A program made the position numbers and the translations under genes. The notes below the pieces were generated by a model. That model was not told the DNA's origin and did no database searches. It saw only the letters and a program-made list of their open reading frames with translations. From NCBI RefSeq assembly GCF_020616555.1, contig NZ_CP085173.1, positions 1,860,001 to 1,924,000 of the forward strand: 64,000 nucleotides of DNA. The letters run 5' to 3'. This stretch comes from Streptomyces longhuiensis (GTDB lineage Bacteria > Actinomycetota > Actinomycetes > Streptomycetales > Streptomycetaceae). This document shows, piece after piece, positions 10,015-18,965 of this stretch (its first letter is position 1; every line of letters starts with the position of its first letter).

Positions 10015-10965
10015 ATGAGCTCCCCCACTGGGCCTGCATCCGGCCTGCCTGTACGAATGCCGCGACCCCGTCAGCCCGGTCGGCACCGCCGCCCGGAACC
10101 CGTGGCCGCTCCCGAGGGCGCACCCGCACTCGTCCTCGCGGTGCCCGGCACGCCCAGCAACGCCTCGCGCAGCCTCGCCGAAGAGGTTGTCAGCATCGCC
10201 CGCTCCGAGCTGCCGGGCCTCGACGCCCGCATCGGATACCTCGACGGTGACGACTCGGAGGCCGCCGAGGCCTCGGCGTTCGCCGAGTTCCCCTCCCTGC
10301 GGGCCGTGCTCTCGCGCGCCGCGAAGGAGCGCACCGCCCGTTTCGAGCAGGCCCGTGCCGCGGGCGCCGACGTCGCGGAGCCCGACGGACCGGTCGCCGT
10401 GGTCGTGCCCCTGCTCGCGGGCCCGGACAGCGCGCTCACGCGCCGCATCCGGCAGGCCGTGATCGACAGCCGTACGGCCGCCGAACTGACGGATGTCCTC
10501 GGCCCGCACCCGCTGCTCGCGGAGGGCCTGCACGTGCGTCTGTCGGAGGCGGGCCTGGCCCGTGCCGACCGCGCCCGGCTGTTCACGGTGGCGACCGCCG
10601 CCGACGGCATCATCCTCGCCTCGGTCGGCGGCGACGAGGCCGTCCAGGCGGCCGGGATCACCGGCATGCTCCTGGCCGCGCGCCTCGCGGTGCCGGTCAT
10701 GGCGGCCGCGCTCGACGAGGAGGGCGCCATCGCGGCGACCGCCGAGCAGCTGCGCGGCTCCGGCTCGCAGCAGCTGGCGCTCGCCCCGTACCTGATCGGC
10801 CCGGAGATAGACGCCAGCCTCCTCGAGGCGGCGGCGAACGAGGCCGGCTGCGCGTCCGCCGAGTCGCTGGGCGCCTACCCGGCGATCGGCAAGCTGGCCC
10901 TGTCGAAGTACACGACGGCGCTGGGCATCGCCCCGCAGCAGCCCCAGGGCGCGCCGGTCCTCTAG
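10015..10965 (+). CDS. CbiX/SirB-like chelatase-fold protein lacking the usual histidine
   Basis: The 316-residue protein has a charged, disordered 35-residue N-terminus, then a two-lobed region resembling sirohydrochlorin/cobalt chelatases (CbiX). The first strand reads LVLAVPGTPSN, where active chelatases have an H-G-T motif. The second lobe has GPHPLLAEGLHVRLSEAGLARADRARL and a typical C-terminal strand-helix. Members with the catalytic His insert cobalt or iron into sirohydrochlorin. Here the first-lobe His is replaced by Pro, so this may be a non-catalytic paralogue. It stands alone, with no sulfite or nitrite reductase genes beside it. Family assignment is moderate and function unknown. 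Confidence 0.6.
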   Translation: MSSPTGPASGLPVRMPRPRQPGRHRRPEPVAAPEGAPALVLAVPGTPSNASRSLAEEVVSIARSELPGLDARIGYLDGDDSEAAEASAFAEFPSLRAVLSRAAKERTARFEQARAAGADVAEPDGPVAVVVPLLAGPDSALTRRIRQAVIDSRTAAELTDVLGPHPLLAEGLHVRLSEAGLARADRARLFTVATAADGIILASVGGDEAVQAAGITGMLLAARLAVPVMAAALDEEGAIAATAEQLRGSGSQQLALAPYLIGPEIDASLLEAAANEAGCASAESLGAYPAIGKLALSKYTTALGIAPQQPQGAPVL

Positions 10966-10990
10966 AGGACCCGGACCGTACAGAGGCACC

Positions 10991-11030
10991 GGCGACGGGC
11001 CCGAACCCCGGTGGGGTCGGGCCCGTCGCC
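10991..11030. terminator. Bidirectional terminator between convergent genes
   Basis: Two perfect 14-base arms, GGCGACGGGCCCGA (10991-11004) and TCGGGCCCGTCGCC (11017-11030), enclose a further CCCC/GGGG pairing. It lies between the convergent CbiX-like and lactonase genes. The stem is very stable and suited to both strands, although no U-tract follows, as is usual in Streptomyces. Confidence 0.8.
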
Positions 11031-11050
11031 GTACCCGCTCGGGAACGGTC

Positions 11051-12112
11051 TCAGCCGAAGATCACGCAGGACGCGGCGGGCGCCTCGATGGAGCCGCTGC
11101 GGCGCGGGAGACCGGTCTCACGGTCCACGGAGAACCACGTCACGTCGCCGGACCGCTCGTTCGCCACGTACAGGAAGCGGCCCGAGGGGTGCAGGGCCAG
11201 GTCGCGCGGCCAGTCGCCGCCGCAAGAAACGGTGGCGCGCAGCGTCGGCCGGTCTCCGGTGGGGTCGAGGGCGAGGACGGAGATGACGTTCGCGCCGCGG
11301 GTGGCGGTCCACAGGAAGCGCCCGTCGGGCGATACGACGACCTCGGACGGGAACGCGTCGCCGTGCGGCGCCTCCGGCAGCACGGAGATCTCGCCGAGCG
11401 GCTGCAGGGCGCCGCCCTCGGCGTCCCAGTGGCAGACGGTGACGGTCGGCGTGAGCTCGTTCAGGATGTACGCGCGGTCGCCGCGCGGGTGGAAGGCGAG
11501 GTGGCGCGGTCCCGAGCCGGGCCGCAGCGCGACCTCGCGGTGCACCTCGAGGCGCCCGTCCTGCATCGAGCAGACCCGCACGGAGTCGGTGCCGAGGTCC
11601 ACGCTGACGGCCCAGCGGCCGCTGGGGTCCGGCATCACCTGGTGGGTGTGCGGGCCCTGCTGGCGCTTGGGATGCGTGCCCGAACCCTCGTGGCGCAGCA
11701 CGTCGGTGGACTCGCCGTCGAGGGTGCCGTCGGCGCGCAGCCGTACCGAAGTGACGCTGCCGGAGCCGTAGTTGGCGGTGAGGACATGGCCCTCGTACAG
11801 GGCGAGATGGGTGGGGCCCGAGCCGCGCACGAGCACACCGCGCCCGGCGGGTTCCGGCTTGCCGTCCCCGGTACGGAACGCGGCGACGGCCCCCTCGGAG
11901 GTCTCGCTCACCGCGTAGAGGATGTCGCGCGCGGGCGAGAGCGCAAGGTACGAGGGGTCGGGAAGCGAGTCGACGACGCTGAGCACGGTGAGTGAGCCGC
12001 TGTCCATGTGAACGGACGCGGTGAGGATCCCGGAGCCTCCCGCGGCGGTGAAGGATCCGATGTACGCCCGTCCGCCCTGCCTGTCGCCCACACGAATCCC
12101 CTTGCACCGCAT
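11051..12112 (-). CDS. Lactonase-family seven-bladed propeller protein (6-phosphogluconolactonase type, PF10282-like)
   Basis: The 353-residue protein shows the repeated propeller blocks of the YbhE/lactonase family: RAYIGSFTA, PSYLALSPARDILYAVSE, GPTHLALY, GPHTHQVMPDPSGRW, GPRHLAFHPRGDRAYILNE, PSEVVVSPDGRFLWTATRG and WPRDLALHPSGRFLYVANE. E. coli YbhE hydrolyses 6-phosphogluconolactone, but many actinobacterial members have unknown substrates. No export signal is seen. It follows the nitric oxide synthase gene on the same strand after 52 bp and may be co-transcribed. The ATG at 12112 is used here; a GTG at 12091 is an alternative that fits the family N-terminus better. Confidence 0.85.
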   Translation of the reverse strand: MRCKGIRVGDRQGGRAYIGSFTAAGGSGILTASVHMDSGSLTVLSVVDSLPDPSYLALSPARDILYAVSETSEGAVAAFRTGDGKPEPAGRGVLVRGSGPTHLALYEGHVLTANYGSGSVTSVRLRADGTLDGESTDVLRHEGSGTHPKRQQGPHTHQVMPDPSGRWAVSVDLGTDSVRVCSMQDGRLEVHREVALRPGSGPRHLAFHPRGDRAYILNELTPTVTVCHWDAEGGALQPLGEISVLPEAPHGDAFPSEVVVSPDGRFLWTATRGANVISVLALDPTGDRPTLRATVSCGGDWPRDLALHPSGRFLYVANERSGDVTWFSVDRETGLPRRSGSIEAPAASCVIFG

Positions 12113-12164
12113 GCACGGTGAGCCCGGATGCTCGCCGTTCGTGCGGCCGACGGTAGCAGCGGGT

Positions 12165-13556
12165 CTAGACCAGGAAGTCGCCGGACGCCCTGGCGAGTGC
12201 CTCGGGATGCTGTACGTACGCCGGCGTGCGCTCCGTGGTGTCGTACGTGCGGTGGAAGACGGGGGTGGCCGAGCCGGAGATCGGCGGCACGATCCAGGAC
12301 CAGTCGGCGCCGACCGTCCGGCCCCTGCGCTCCTCGCGGTCGAGGTGGGTGAGGAAGCGCCGGGACTCGGTGTGGTGGTCCGTGACGGTGACGCCGGCGC
12401 GGTCGAAGGAGTACAGGACGGCGCGGTTCAGCTCGACGAGGGCGCGGTCCTTCCACAGGGAGCGGTCGCTGGTGGTGTCGAGGCCGAGACGATCCGCGAT
12501 ACGCGGCAGAAGGTCGTAGCGGTCGGTGTCGGCGAGGTTGCGGGCGCCTATCTCGGTGCCCATGTACCAGCCGTTGAAGGGGGCGGCCTGGTAGCAGATC
12601 CCGCCGATCTCCAGGCACATCGTGGACAGGGCGGGCACCGCGTGCCAGCGCAGGCGCAGCCCGGCCCACCAGTCATGATCCTCGTGCTCGATGGGGACTT
12701 CGAGGACCGCGTCGGGCGGCAGGTCGAAGCAGCGCGGCTTGTCGTCGGTGCCCTGGACGATCAGGGGCAGTACGTCGAAGGGGGTGCCGTCGCCGCCGCG
12801 CCAGCCGAGGCGCCGGGCGAGCGCGGTGAGGCCCTCGTTGCGCGGGTCGCCGACGACACGGCCGTCGCGCTGGACGTACCCCGCGTACCGGATGAGCTGT
12901 TCGTTCCAGATGCGCGGTCCGGGGCGATCCGGCGCGTCGGGTGCGAAGACGGTGATCAGGGGGCGGATGCGGCCGCCCTGGGAGGCCCCGCGCAGGTGGT
13001 CGGCGCAGGCGGCCGCGATGTCCTCGGCGGCGGTGAGGTCGCGGCGGTCACGGACGTGCAGGGAGTTCCAGTAGAGGCGGCCGATGCAGCGGTTGGCGTT
13101 CCGCCAGGCGACGCGGGCCCCGAAGGTGAGCTCGCGCTCGGTGTGGCGATACGTTCCCGTCTCCGCGATCTCGGCGTATGCCTCCGCCAGGCGTGGGGCC
13201 GGGTCGCCGAGCCGCTCCTCGGCGTGGTGGGCGCGGATGAAGTCGGAGGCCGCGGGCCAGAGTTCCGGGGTGTGGGGAGCCGGGTCACGGGGGTCGGGGC
13301 TGCGGGGGTGGCCGATGCCTGCGGAGGCGTGCCGGCGGGCGGCGCCCTCCGGACAGCGAGCGTGCCGCTCCTGGAAGCCTCCGCCCCAGGCGTCGGCTCC
13401 GTCTCCGCGCGCGACTTCGTCCCACGCAGCGACTCCGTCCCATGCCGCGCCGGAGTCCCTTGCCTCGGCCCGGCCCCGGCCCGCGGCTCCGTCTCTTGCC
13501 TCGGCTCGGTCCAGCCAGCCGGCGGGACCGTCGGTTCGCTGTGGTGTATCGGGCAT
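12165..13556 (-). CDS. nos: Nitric oxide synthase oxygenase (bacterial NOS)
   Basis: Residues about 95-463 form a complete NOS oxygenase domain. The haem-thiolate motif WRNANRCIGRLYW has Cys157. The substrate-arginine Glu335 lies in PFNGWYMGTEIGARN. There is no reductase domain, as in other bacterial NOS, so electrons must come from general flavoproteins. It oxidises arginine to NO and citrulline. The protein is about 95 residues longer than typical bacterial NOS. The extra N-terminus is low-complexity and repeats AEARD/GAAWD-like units. ATG 13556 was chosen because GGGAG sits about 8 bases upstream. No thaxtomin genes are nearby, so a biosynthetic nitration role is not indicated. Confidence 0.93.
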   Translation of the reverse strand: MPDTPQRTDGPAGWLDRAEARDGAAGRGRAEARDSGAAWDGVAAWDEVARGDGADAWGGGFQERHARCPEGAARRHASAGIGHPRSPDPRDPAPHTPELWPAASDFIRAHHAEERLGDPAPRLAEAYAEIAETGTYRHTERELTFGARVAWRNANRCIGRLYWNSLHVRDRRDLTAAEDIAAACADHLRGASQGGRIRPLITVFAPDAPDRPGPRIWNEQLIRYAGYVQRDGRVVGDPRNEGLTALARRLGWRGGDGTPFDVLPLIVQGTDDKPRCFDLPPDAVLEVPIEHEDHDWWAGLRLRWHAVPALSTMCLEIGGICYQAAPFNGWYMGTEIGARNLADTDRYDLLPRIADRLGLDTTSDRSLWKDRALVELNRAVLYSFDRAGVTVTDHHTESRRFLTHLDREERRGRTVGADWSWIVPPISGSATPVFHRTYDTTERTPAYVQHPEALARASGDFLV

Positions 13557-13856
13557 GGCGCACTCCCAGGGGGTCCCCGGCCGCGGGCCCTCCCGCGGGG
13601 CCGCGCACTCCGTGCGTCCACATGATGCCGCTGCGTCACCCATCCGGGGGCCGATCCGTCGTCTACGTGACAGGCGAATCCGCCCCCGGCCACGCCGGGC
13701 CGTCCGCCTCACGGGACGTCGCCGCAGGTGGGAGGCGCGACGTAGGGCCGCGACCGTACGCGAGATCAGAGTCCGGCCAGCGAGGAGCGCGAAGGGCACT
13801 GCGGGGGCGCGAAATATCCAGCGCGCGCCCTCCCCGTGGGCTGAAGGCGCGAGGGC
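13557..13856. other. 300-bp spacer between NOS and FUSC genes
   Basis: No convincing gene is visible. It should hold the NOS promoter and the 3' end of the FUSC transcript. The minus-strand arms CCCTCGCGC (about 13849) and GCGCGC/GGG near 13822-13830 could form an imperfect terminator hairpin. Confidence 0.4.
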
Positions 13857-15374
13857 TCAGGCGCCGACCGCGACCCGGTCGGATCCGCGCAGGGGGACGG
13901 CGAGTTCGAGCAGTGCCTGCTCCAGGGCGTGGAGATGGGCCAGCACGGGTTCGCCCTCGACGAGCTGCGGCACCGCGGCCGATGCGGTCCGGCTGCGGTG
14001 CCCGCCCGCCGGGGCGTCGGTGAGCGCCTCGACGGCGGTCTCGACGCGCCAGCAGGCTGCGGCGAGCCGGGCGTCGTGCGAGGCCTCCGGGTCGGCGACG
14101 ACGGAGGCGAGCCCGCGCACCTCGCGCGCACAGTCGTCGAGCAGCGCGAGCACGTGCCGGGCCCGGCCCATCCGCGCCCGCATCGGGCTGAACGGATGCA
14201 CCAGCGGCGCCAGCGAGAGCCGCACCCTGCCGAGGATCGTCTCCAGTTCGGCCACGCGCCGGGCCGGGTCGGCCGTCGGTGAGCCCGCGAGCCGGGCGGC
14301 CGCCTCGGCGGTGCAGGCGTGGACGCAGCGCAGGGCCCGCTCGACCCACGCGTCGGTGACGGCGTGTGTGGTCACCGGCAGCACGAGCAGCACCGCGAGC
14401 ACGGCGCCGAGCGCTCCTACGGCGGTCTCGCCGACCCGCAGGGCGAGCAGCGCCGGGTCGAGCACGCCGAGCAGCCCGTACAGCATGCTCGCCATGACGG
14501 TGACGGCGAGCATCATCCACGTGTACGAGACGGCGGCGGTGTAGAAGATCCCGAACACGCTGAGCGCGACGATCACGGCGGCCGCGACCGGCTCGTCGTG
14601 CAGCGGCACGGCCACGGCGAAGCCGAGCACGATGCCGAGCACCGTGCCGAGGAACCGCCGGAATCCGCGTACGACGGTCTCCCCGCGGGACGTCGTGTTC
14701 ACGAACACCCACCACGTGGCGCCCACGGCCCAGTACCACCGCTGGTCGGACAGCACCTGCCCGGCGGCGAGCGCGAAGCCGGCACCCACGGTCGCCTGCA
14801 CGGCCTGGCGCGTCGTGATGCGCGCGAGCCGGCTCCCGCCGGTGGGCGCCGGCACCGCCGCGGGCGCCGGCAGCCGGCGCTCGTAGCACCACAGCCCGAA
14901 CCGCACGACGGACGCGGCGGCGAGCGAGAGGAGTACGGCGGCGTACAGCTCGGGGAGCTGGTCCGGCACGGTGTGCAAGAACTGCGCGGCAAAGAAGGTC
15001 ATGAACGCGAACACGCCGAGGGAGTGTCCGCGCGGCCCCCACCGCCGCGCGTACACCCCGGCGCCCACGACCGCGAGGAACGCCAGGTCACGGGCGACGG
15101 GCACGTCGTGCAGCACGGCCGCGAGCCCGAGCACCGGAAGTCCGACGGCCGGGAGCAGCGCGGTCGTCACGGCCTGTCCGCGCACCGTCGCGTCGGCCAC
15201 CGTGAAGAGGGCGAGCAGCGCGGCCAGGCCACCGGTGATGGCCGCGACGAGCGAGTGTCCGGCGAGCCCGCACAGGGCCACCGCAAGGCTGATACCGAGG
15301 ACGCCACGGGCCGCGAAGCGCAACCGCAGCCGCCCCGGATCCGGAGCCACGAACACCCTCTTCAGCACAGCCAC
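13857..15374 (-). CDS. FUSC-family inner membrane protein (fusaric-acid-resistance/YccS-like)
   Basis: The protein (about 505 residues) has two blocks of membrane helices: an N-terminal group from LGISLAVALCGLAGHSLVAAITGGLAALLAL, and a second group from ATVGAGFALAAGQVLSDQRWYWAVGATWWVFV containing the FUSC motif. A long helical cytoplasmic domain follows. FUSC proteins are thought to export small aromatic acids or act as efflux channels. The GTG at 15374 (or the one two codons later) is preferred because GGAAAGGG precedes it. An in-frame ATG at 15452 has only a poor ribosome site. The gene is divergent from the choline operon. Confidence 0.75.
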   Translation of the reverse strand: MAVLKRVFVAPDPGRLRLRFAARGVLGISLAVALCGLAGHSLVAAITGGLAALLALFTVADATVRGQAVTTALLPAVGLPVLGLAAVLHDVPVARDLAFLAVVGAGVYARRWGPRGHSLGVFAFMTFFAAQFLHTVPDQLPELYAAVLLSLAAASVVRFGLWCYERRLPAPAAVPAPTGGSRLARITTRQAVQATVGAGFALAAGQVLSDQRWYWAVGATWWVFVNTTSRGETVVRGFRRFLGTVLGIVLGFAVAVPLHDEPVAAAVIVALSVFGIFYTAAVSYTWMMLAVTVMASMLYGLLGVLDPALLALRVGETAVGALGAVLAVLLVLPVTTHAVTDAWVERALRCVHACTAEAAARLAGSPTADPARRVAELETILGRVRLSLAPLVHPFSPMRARMGRARHVLALLDDCAREVRGLASVVADPEASHDARLAAACWRVETAVEALTDAPAGGHRSRTASAAVPQLVEGEPVLAHLHALEQALLELAVPLRGSDRVAVGA

Positions 15375-15864
15375 CCACCCTTTCCGCGTCACCGCGGAAC
15401 TCCGCATGAAAAAGGCGCCGCGGAGATCCCGCAGCGCCATCGACGGAAACATCAGAGCATCTCAAGGGCCTATGGATCAACAGCGGGCGAAACCCTTGGG
15501 CCAATGGCCCAGTCACATGCCCCGCGCGTCGGCCGGAAGGGGACCAACGGACCACGCCGAGGGAGGTGGCGCGCCACCGGCCTTCGAACCGGCAGGCGTA
15601 CACGGCCGACGCCCCGTCCGTCCGCGAGCCGGCCCCACCGGAACCGCCGACTTCACTGACGCGGCACACGCACGGTCGGGTGGCCGCGCCCGGCCGTCGG
15701 CGACGGGAGTCCCTCACCTCACCGCTGGCCCCCGCGGTGCTGCGCGGACGACGCCGCGTACTTACTGTCGGTTGACGGAGCACCACACCGCGTGCCCGGG
15801 AGCAGGGTCGGGGAACCGATCGTGCTCGCGAGCTGGATCGCACGTCCGACCCGGAGGAGTCTGC
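15375..15864. other. Divergent spacer between FUSC gene and choline operon
   Basis: About 490 bp without a convincing gene. A perfect 14-bp palindrome GGTGGCGCGCCACC lies at 15565-15578, immediately followed by CCGG-TTCGAA-CCGG symmetry (15578-15593). These are possible regulatory sites for the divergent promoters. The ribosome site CGGAGGAG of the aldehyde dehydrogenase gene is at about 15852. No regulator gene accompanies the operon. Confidence 0.4.
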
Positions 15865-17334
15865 ATGCCTGAGCTGTTCATCGGTGGCAGGTGGATCGCT
15901 GCCGTCGACGGGCGGGTGCGCGAGATCCGCTGCCCGGCCGACGGCACGCTGGTCGCCACGGTCGACGAGGCGGGCCCGCGGGACGCGGCGGCGGCGGTCA
16001 CCGCGGCCCGTGAAGCCTTCGACCGCGGACCGTGGCCCGCCACACCGGCCGCCGAGCGCGGCGCGCTGCTGCTGCGCGTGGCCGCCCTCATCGAACGTGA
16101 CAAGGACGCACTCGCCCGCGCCGAATCCCTGGACACCGGGAAACGGCTCGTGGAGAGCGCGTACGACATGGACGACATCGCCAACTGCTTCCGCTACTTC
16201 GGCAACCTGGTGGCCTCCGGCGGCACCGACCGGGTCGTCGACACCGGCAACCCCGGCGTGGACAGCCGAGTGGTGCACGTGCCGGTCGGCGTGTGCGCGC
16301 TGATCACTCCCTGGAACTATCCGCTGCTGCAGACCGCCTGGAAGGTCGCCCCCGCGCTCGGCGCGGGCAACACCTTCGTCCTCAAGCCCAGCGAACTCAC
16401 CCCCCACACCGCGATCATCCTGATGCGGCTGCTGGCCGAGGCCGGACTGCCCGACGGGGTCGCCAATCTCGTTCTGGGCACCGGTCCGGACGCGGGAGCA
16501 CCGCTCACCGAGGACCCTCGGGTCGACATGGTGTCGTTCACCGGTGGTCTGGTCACGGGACGGCGCATCATGGCCGCGGCCGCGGCCACCGTGAAGAAGG
16601 TGGCTCTGGAGCTCGGCGGCAAGAACCCCAACATCGTGTTCGACGACGCCGACTACGAGACGGCGGTCGACTACGCCCTGATGGCCGTGTTCCTGCACTC
16701 CGGTCAGGTCTGTTCGGCCGGGGCGCGGCTGCTGGTCCAGGACGAGCTGCACGACAGGTTCGTCGAGGACCTGGTGGCGCGGGCCCGGGCGATCCCGATG
16801 GGCGGCCCGTTCGACGAGGACGCCCGCACGGGCCCGCTGATCTCCGCCGCCCACCGCGACAAGGTCGAGGCATACGTGGCCGCGGGTGTCGCGGAGGGTG
16901 CGGTGCTGCGCTGCGGTGGCGTCCGGCCCGAGGACCCGGCGCTGCGGGACGGTTACTACTACCCGCCGACCGTCCTGACCGAGTGCGCCCCGGGCATGTC
17001 GGTGGTGCGCGACGAGTCCTTCGGCCCGGTCCTGACCGTCGAGCGCTTCCGCGACGAGGCCGAGGCGGTCACCCTCGCGAACGACACCGTCTACGGCCTG
17101 ACCGGAGCGGTCTGGACGCGGAACGCCGAGCGAGCCGAGCGGGTCGCGTCCCTGCTGAACGCCGGGACCGTCTGGATCAACGACTTCCACCCGTACGTAC
17201 CGCAGGCCGAGTGGGGCGGCATGAAGCAGTCCGGCGTCGGCCGGGAGCTGGGTCCGACCGGCCTCGCGGAGTACCAGGAGGCCAAGCACATCTGGCGCAA
17301 CACCGCGCCACGGCCACAGCGGTGGTTCGAGTGA
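15865..17334 (+). CDS. betB: Aldehyde dehydrogenase, probable betaine aldehyde dehydrogenase
   Basis: The 489-residue protein is a full-length NAD(P)-dependent aldehyde dehydrogenase. It has the TPWNYPLLQTAWKVAPAL cofactor region, general-base Glu249 in LELGGKN and catalytic Cys283 in GQVCSAGARL. The FTGS motif appears as FTGGLVTG. The third gene of the operon is a choline-oxidase homologue, whose aldehyde product is betaine aldehyde. This supports oxidation of betaine aldehyde to glycine betaine. CGGAGGAG precedes the ATG. The subfamily is inferred mainly from context and overall similarity to BetB/GbsA. Confidence 0.87.
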   Translation: MPELFIGGRWIAAVDGRVREIRCPADGTLVATVDEAGPRDAAAAVTAAREAFDRGPWPATPAAERGALLLRVAALIERDKDALARAESLDTGKRLVESAYDMDDIANCFRYFGNLVASGGTDRVVDTGNPGVDSRVVHVPVGVCALITPWNYPLLQTAWKVAPALGAGNTFVLKPSELTPHTAIILMRLLAEAGLPDGVANLVLGTGPDAGAPLTEDPRVDMVSFTGGLVTGRRIMAAAAATVKKVALELGGKNPNIVFDDADYETAVDYALMAVFLHSGQVCSAGARLLVQDELHDRFVEDLVARARAIPMGGPFDEDARTGPLISAAHRDKVEAYVAAGVAEGAVLRCGGVRPEDPALRDGYYYPPTVLTECAPGMSVVRDESFGPVLTVERFRDEAEAVTLANDTVYGLTGAVWTRNAERAERVASLLNAGTVWINDFHPYVPQAEWGGMKQSGVGRELGPTGLAEYQEAKHIWRNTAPRPQRWFE

Positions 17335-17376
17335 GCCCTGGGCACGCCACCACCCGCACGGGAGAGGAGAACGGCG

Positions 17377-18945
17377 ATGCCGGACATTCCGCCTGATGGA
17401 CCTGGTCACGCCGCGAGTGGTCACGACCAGGACGCCGCGCTCACGGAGCTGGGCTACAAGCCCGAGCTCAAACGCACGCTCGGCAATTTCCACACCTTCG
17501 CCGCCGGAATCAGTTACATCTCCATCCTGACCGGCACCTTCCAGCTCTTCTACTTCGGCGTCAGCTTCGGCGGGCCGGCCTACTGGTGGTCGTGGCCGAT
17601 GGTCTTCATCGGGCAGCTGATGGTGGCGCTGAGCTTCTGTGAGCTCGCGGGGCGCTTCCCCGTCGCGGGGTCGGTCTACAACTGGGCCAAGCACACGGGC
17701 GGGCCGCACATCGGCTGGCTGGCGGGCTGGATGATGACGATCGCGACCATGGTGTCGCTGGCCGCCGTGGCCCTCGCGTACCAGCTGACGCTGCCTCAGA
17801 TCTCCAGTGTCTTCCAGGTGATCGGCGACGGGACGGGACAGTACGACGCGGCCGCCAACGCCGTGCTCCTGGGCACGATCCTCATCCTCTTCACCACCCT
17901 GGTCAACGCCTTCGGCGTCAAACTGATGGCCACCATCAACTCCGCCGGGGTCTTCATCGAGCTGATCGCCGCGGTCGTGCTGATCGGCCTGCTGGCCGCG
18001 CACATCACCCGCGGTCCGAGCGCGATCCTCGACACCGACGGCTACGGACAGGGCCAGCCGCTCGGCTACCTCGGCGCGTTCCTGACCGCGTCGCTCGCCT
18101 CGGCGTACGTGATGTACGGCTTCGACACCGCCTCCTCGCTCGGCGAGGAGTCCATCGACCCGGCCCGCAACGCTCCGCGCGCCATCCTGCGCGCACTCAT
18201 CGCCTCCTTCGTCCTGGGCGGCCTGATCCTGCTCTTCGCGCTGCTCGCCACCCCTGATCTGCGGGCCGAAGAACTGTCGGTGGACGGTCTGCAGTACGTG
18301 GTGAAGGCCACGCTCGGCGAGACGGTCGGCCTGGCCGTGCTGTGGTGCGTCGTCATCGCCATCACCGTGTGCGCCTTGTCCGTACAGACCGCCGGCCTGC
18401 GCATGGCGTTCGCGATGGCCCGTGACAACAACCTGCCGGCCGGCTCCAGACTCGCCAGGATCAGCCCGCGGTTCAGGACACCGGTGGTCGCCACGTGCCT
18501 GATCGGGATCGTGGCGATCGCCATCCTCGTCGTCAACATCAAACAACCGCAGATCTTCTCGGTGGTCACCAGCATCGCCATCATCATGATCTACATCGCG
18601 TATCTGCTGGTCACGGGGCCCATGCTGGTACAGCGGCTGCGCGGCGAGTGGACGCCCGCGCCCGGCTACTTCTCCCTGGGCCGCTTCGGCCTGCCGGTCA
18701 ACATCCTGGCGGTGCTCTGGGGCGCCGCGATGTCGGTCAACCTGCTGTGGCCACGCGCCGCGGTCTACAACGCCACCGGACCCCAGCACTGGTATCTGCG
18801 CTGGGGCGGCGTCCTGTTCGTCGGCTTCGTCGCGGCCGCGGGCTTCACCTACTACTGGTTCGTGCAGCGCAAGAAGACCGGCGTGATCGCCGAACACGCC
18901 GTCGGAGAACCGCCGGAGCCCGCGCCGGCCCACGGCGGAGCCTGA
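17377..18945 (+). CDS. APC-superfamily permease, probable choline/amine importer
   Basis: The 522-residue protein has about 12 membrane segments of the amino acid-polyamine-organocation type. The first half shows GNFHTFAAGISYISILTGTFQLFYFG, followed by SFCELAGRFPVAGSVYNWAKHTGGPHIGWLAGWMM. It ends in a hydrophilic tail rich in Pro and Ala. It lies 42 bp after the aldehyde dehydrogenase gene and 20 bp before the choline oxidase gene. Choline or a related quaternary amine is therefore the likely substrate, although the family also carries GABA and other amines. The GGAGAGGAG ribosome site is strong. Confidence 0.85.
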   Translation: MPDIPPDGPGHAASGHDQDAALTELGYKPELKRTLGNFHTFAAGISYISILTGTFQLFYFGVSFGGPAYWWSWPMVFIGQLMVALSFCELAGRFPVAGSVYNWAKHTGGPHIGWLAGWMMTIATMVSLAAVALAYQLTLPQISSVFQVIGDGTGQYDAAANAVLLGTILILFTTLVNAFGVKLMATINSAGVFIELIAAVVLIGLLAAHITRGPSAILDTDGYGQGQPLGYLGAFLTASLASAYVMYGFDTASSLGEESIDPARNAPRAILRALIASFVLGGLILLFALLATPDLRAEELSVDGLQYVVKATLGETVGLAVLWCVVIAITVCALSVQTAGLRMAFAMARDNNLPAGSRLARISPRFRTPVVATCLIGIVAIAILVVNIKQPQIFSVVTSIAIIMIYIAYLLVTGPMLVQRLRGEWTPAPGYFSLGRFGLPVNILAVLWGAAMSVNLLWPRAAVYNATGPQHWYLRWGGVLFVGFVAAAGFTYYWFVQRKKTGVIAEHAVGEPPEPAPAHGGA

Positions 18946-18965
18946 ACCGGGAAGGAGCGGCAGAG

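Noticed and set aside
12165..13556. Nitric oxide synthase as part of a thaxtomin pathogenicity island
   Set aside because: No txt peptide synthetases, P450, or mobile island genes accompany it within the window.
15578..15600. TTCGAA inside CCGG symmetry, suggestive of a tRNA T-arm
   Set aside because: The flanking arms do not give a 5-bp T-stem with a 7-base loop, and no acceptor, D or anticodon stems can be found around it.
15088..18933. A very long open frame on the minus strand opposite the aldehyde dehydrogenase and permease genes
   Set aside because: It is an antisense frame produced by high GC and codon bias. It shows Arg/Asp/Gly-rich nonsense sequence, while the plus strand has clear conserved enzymes.
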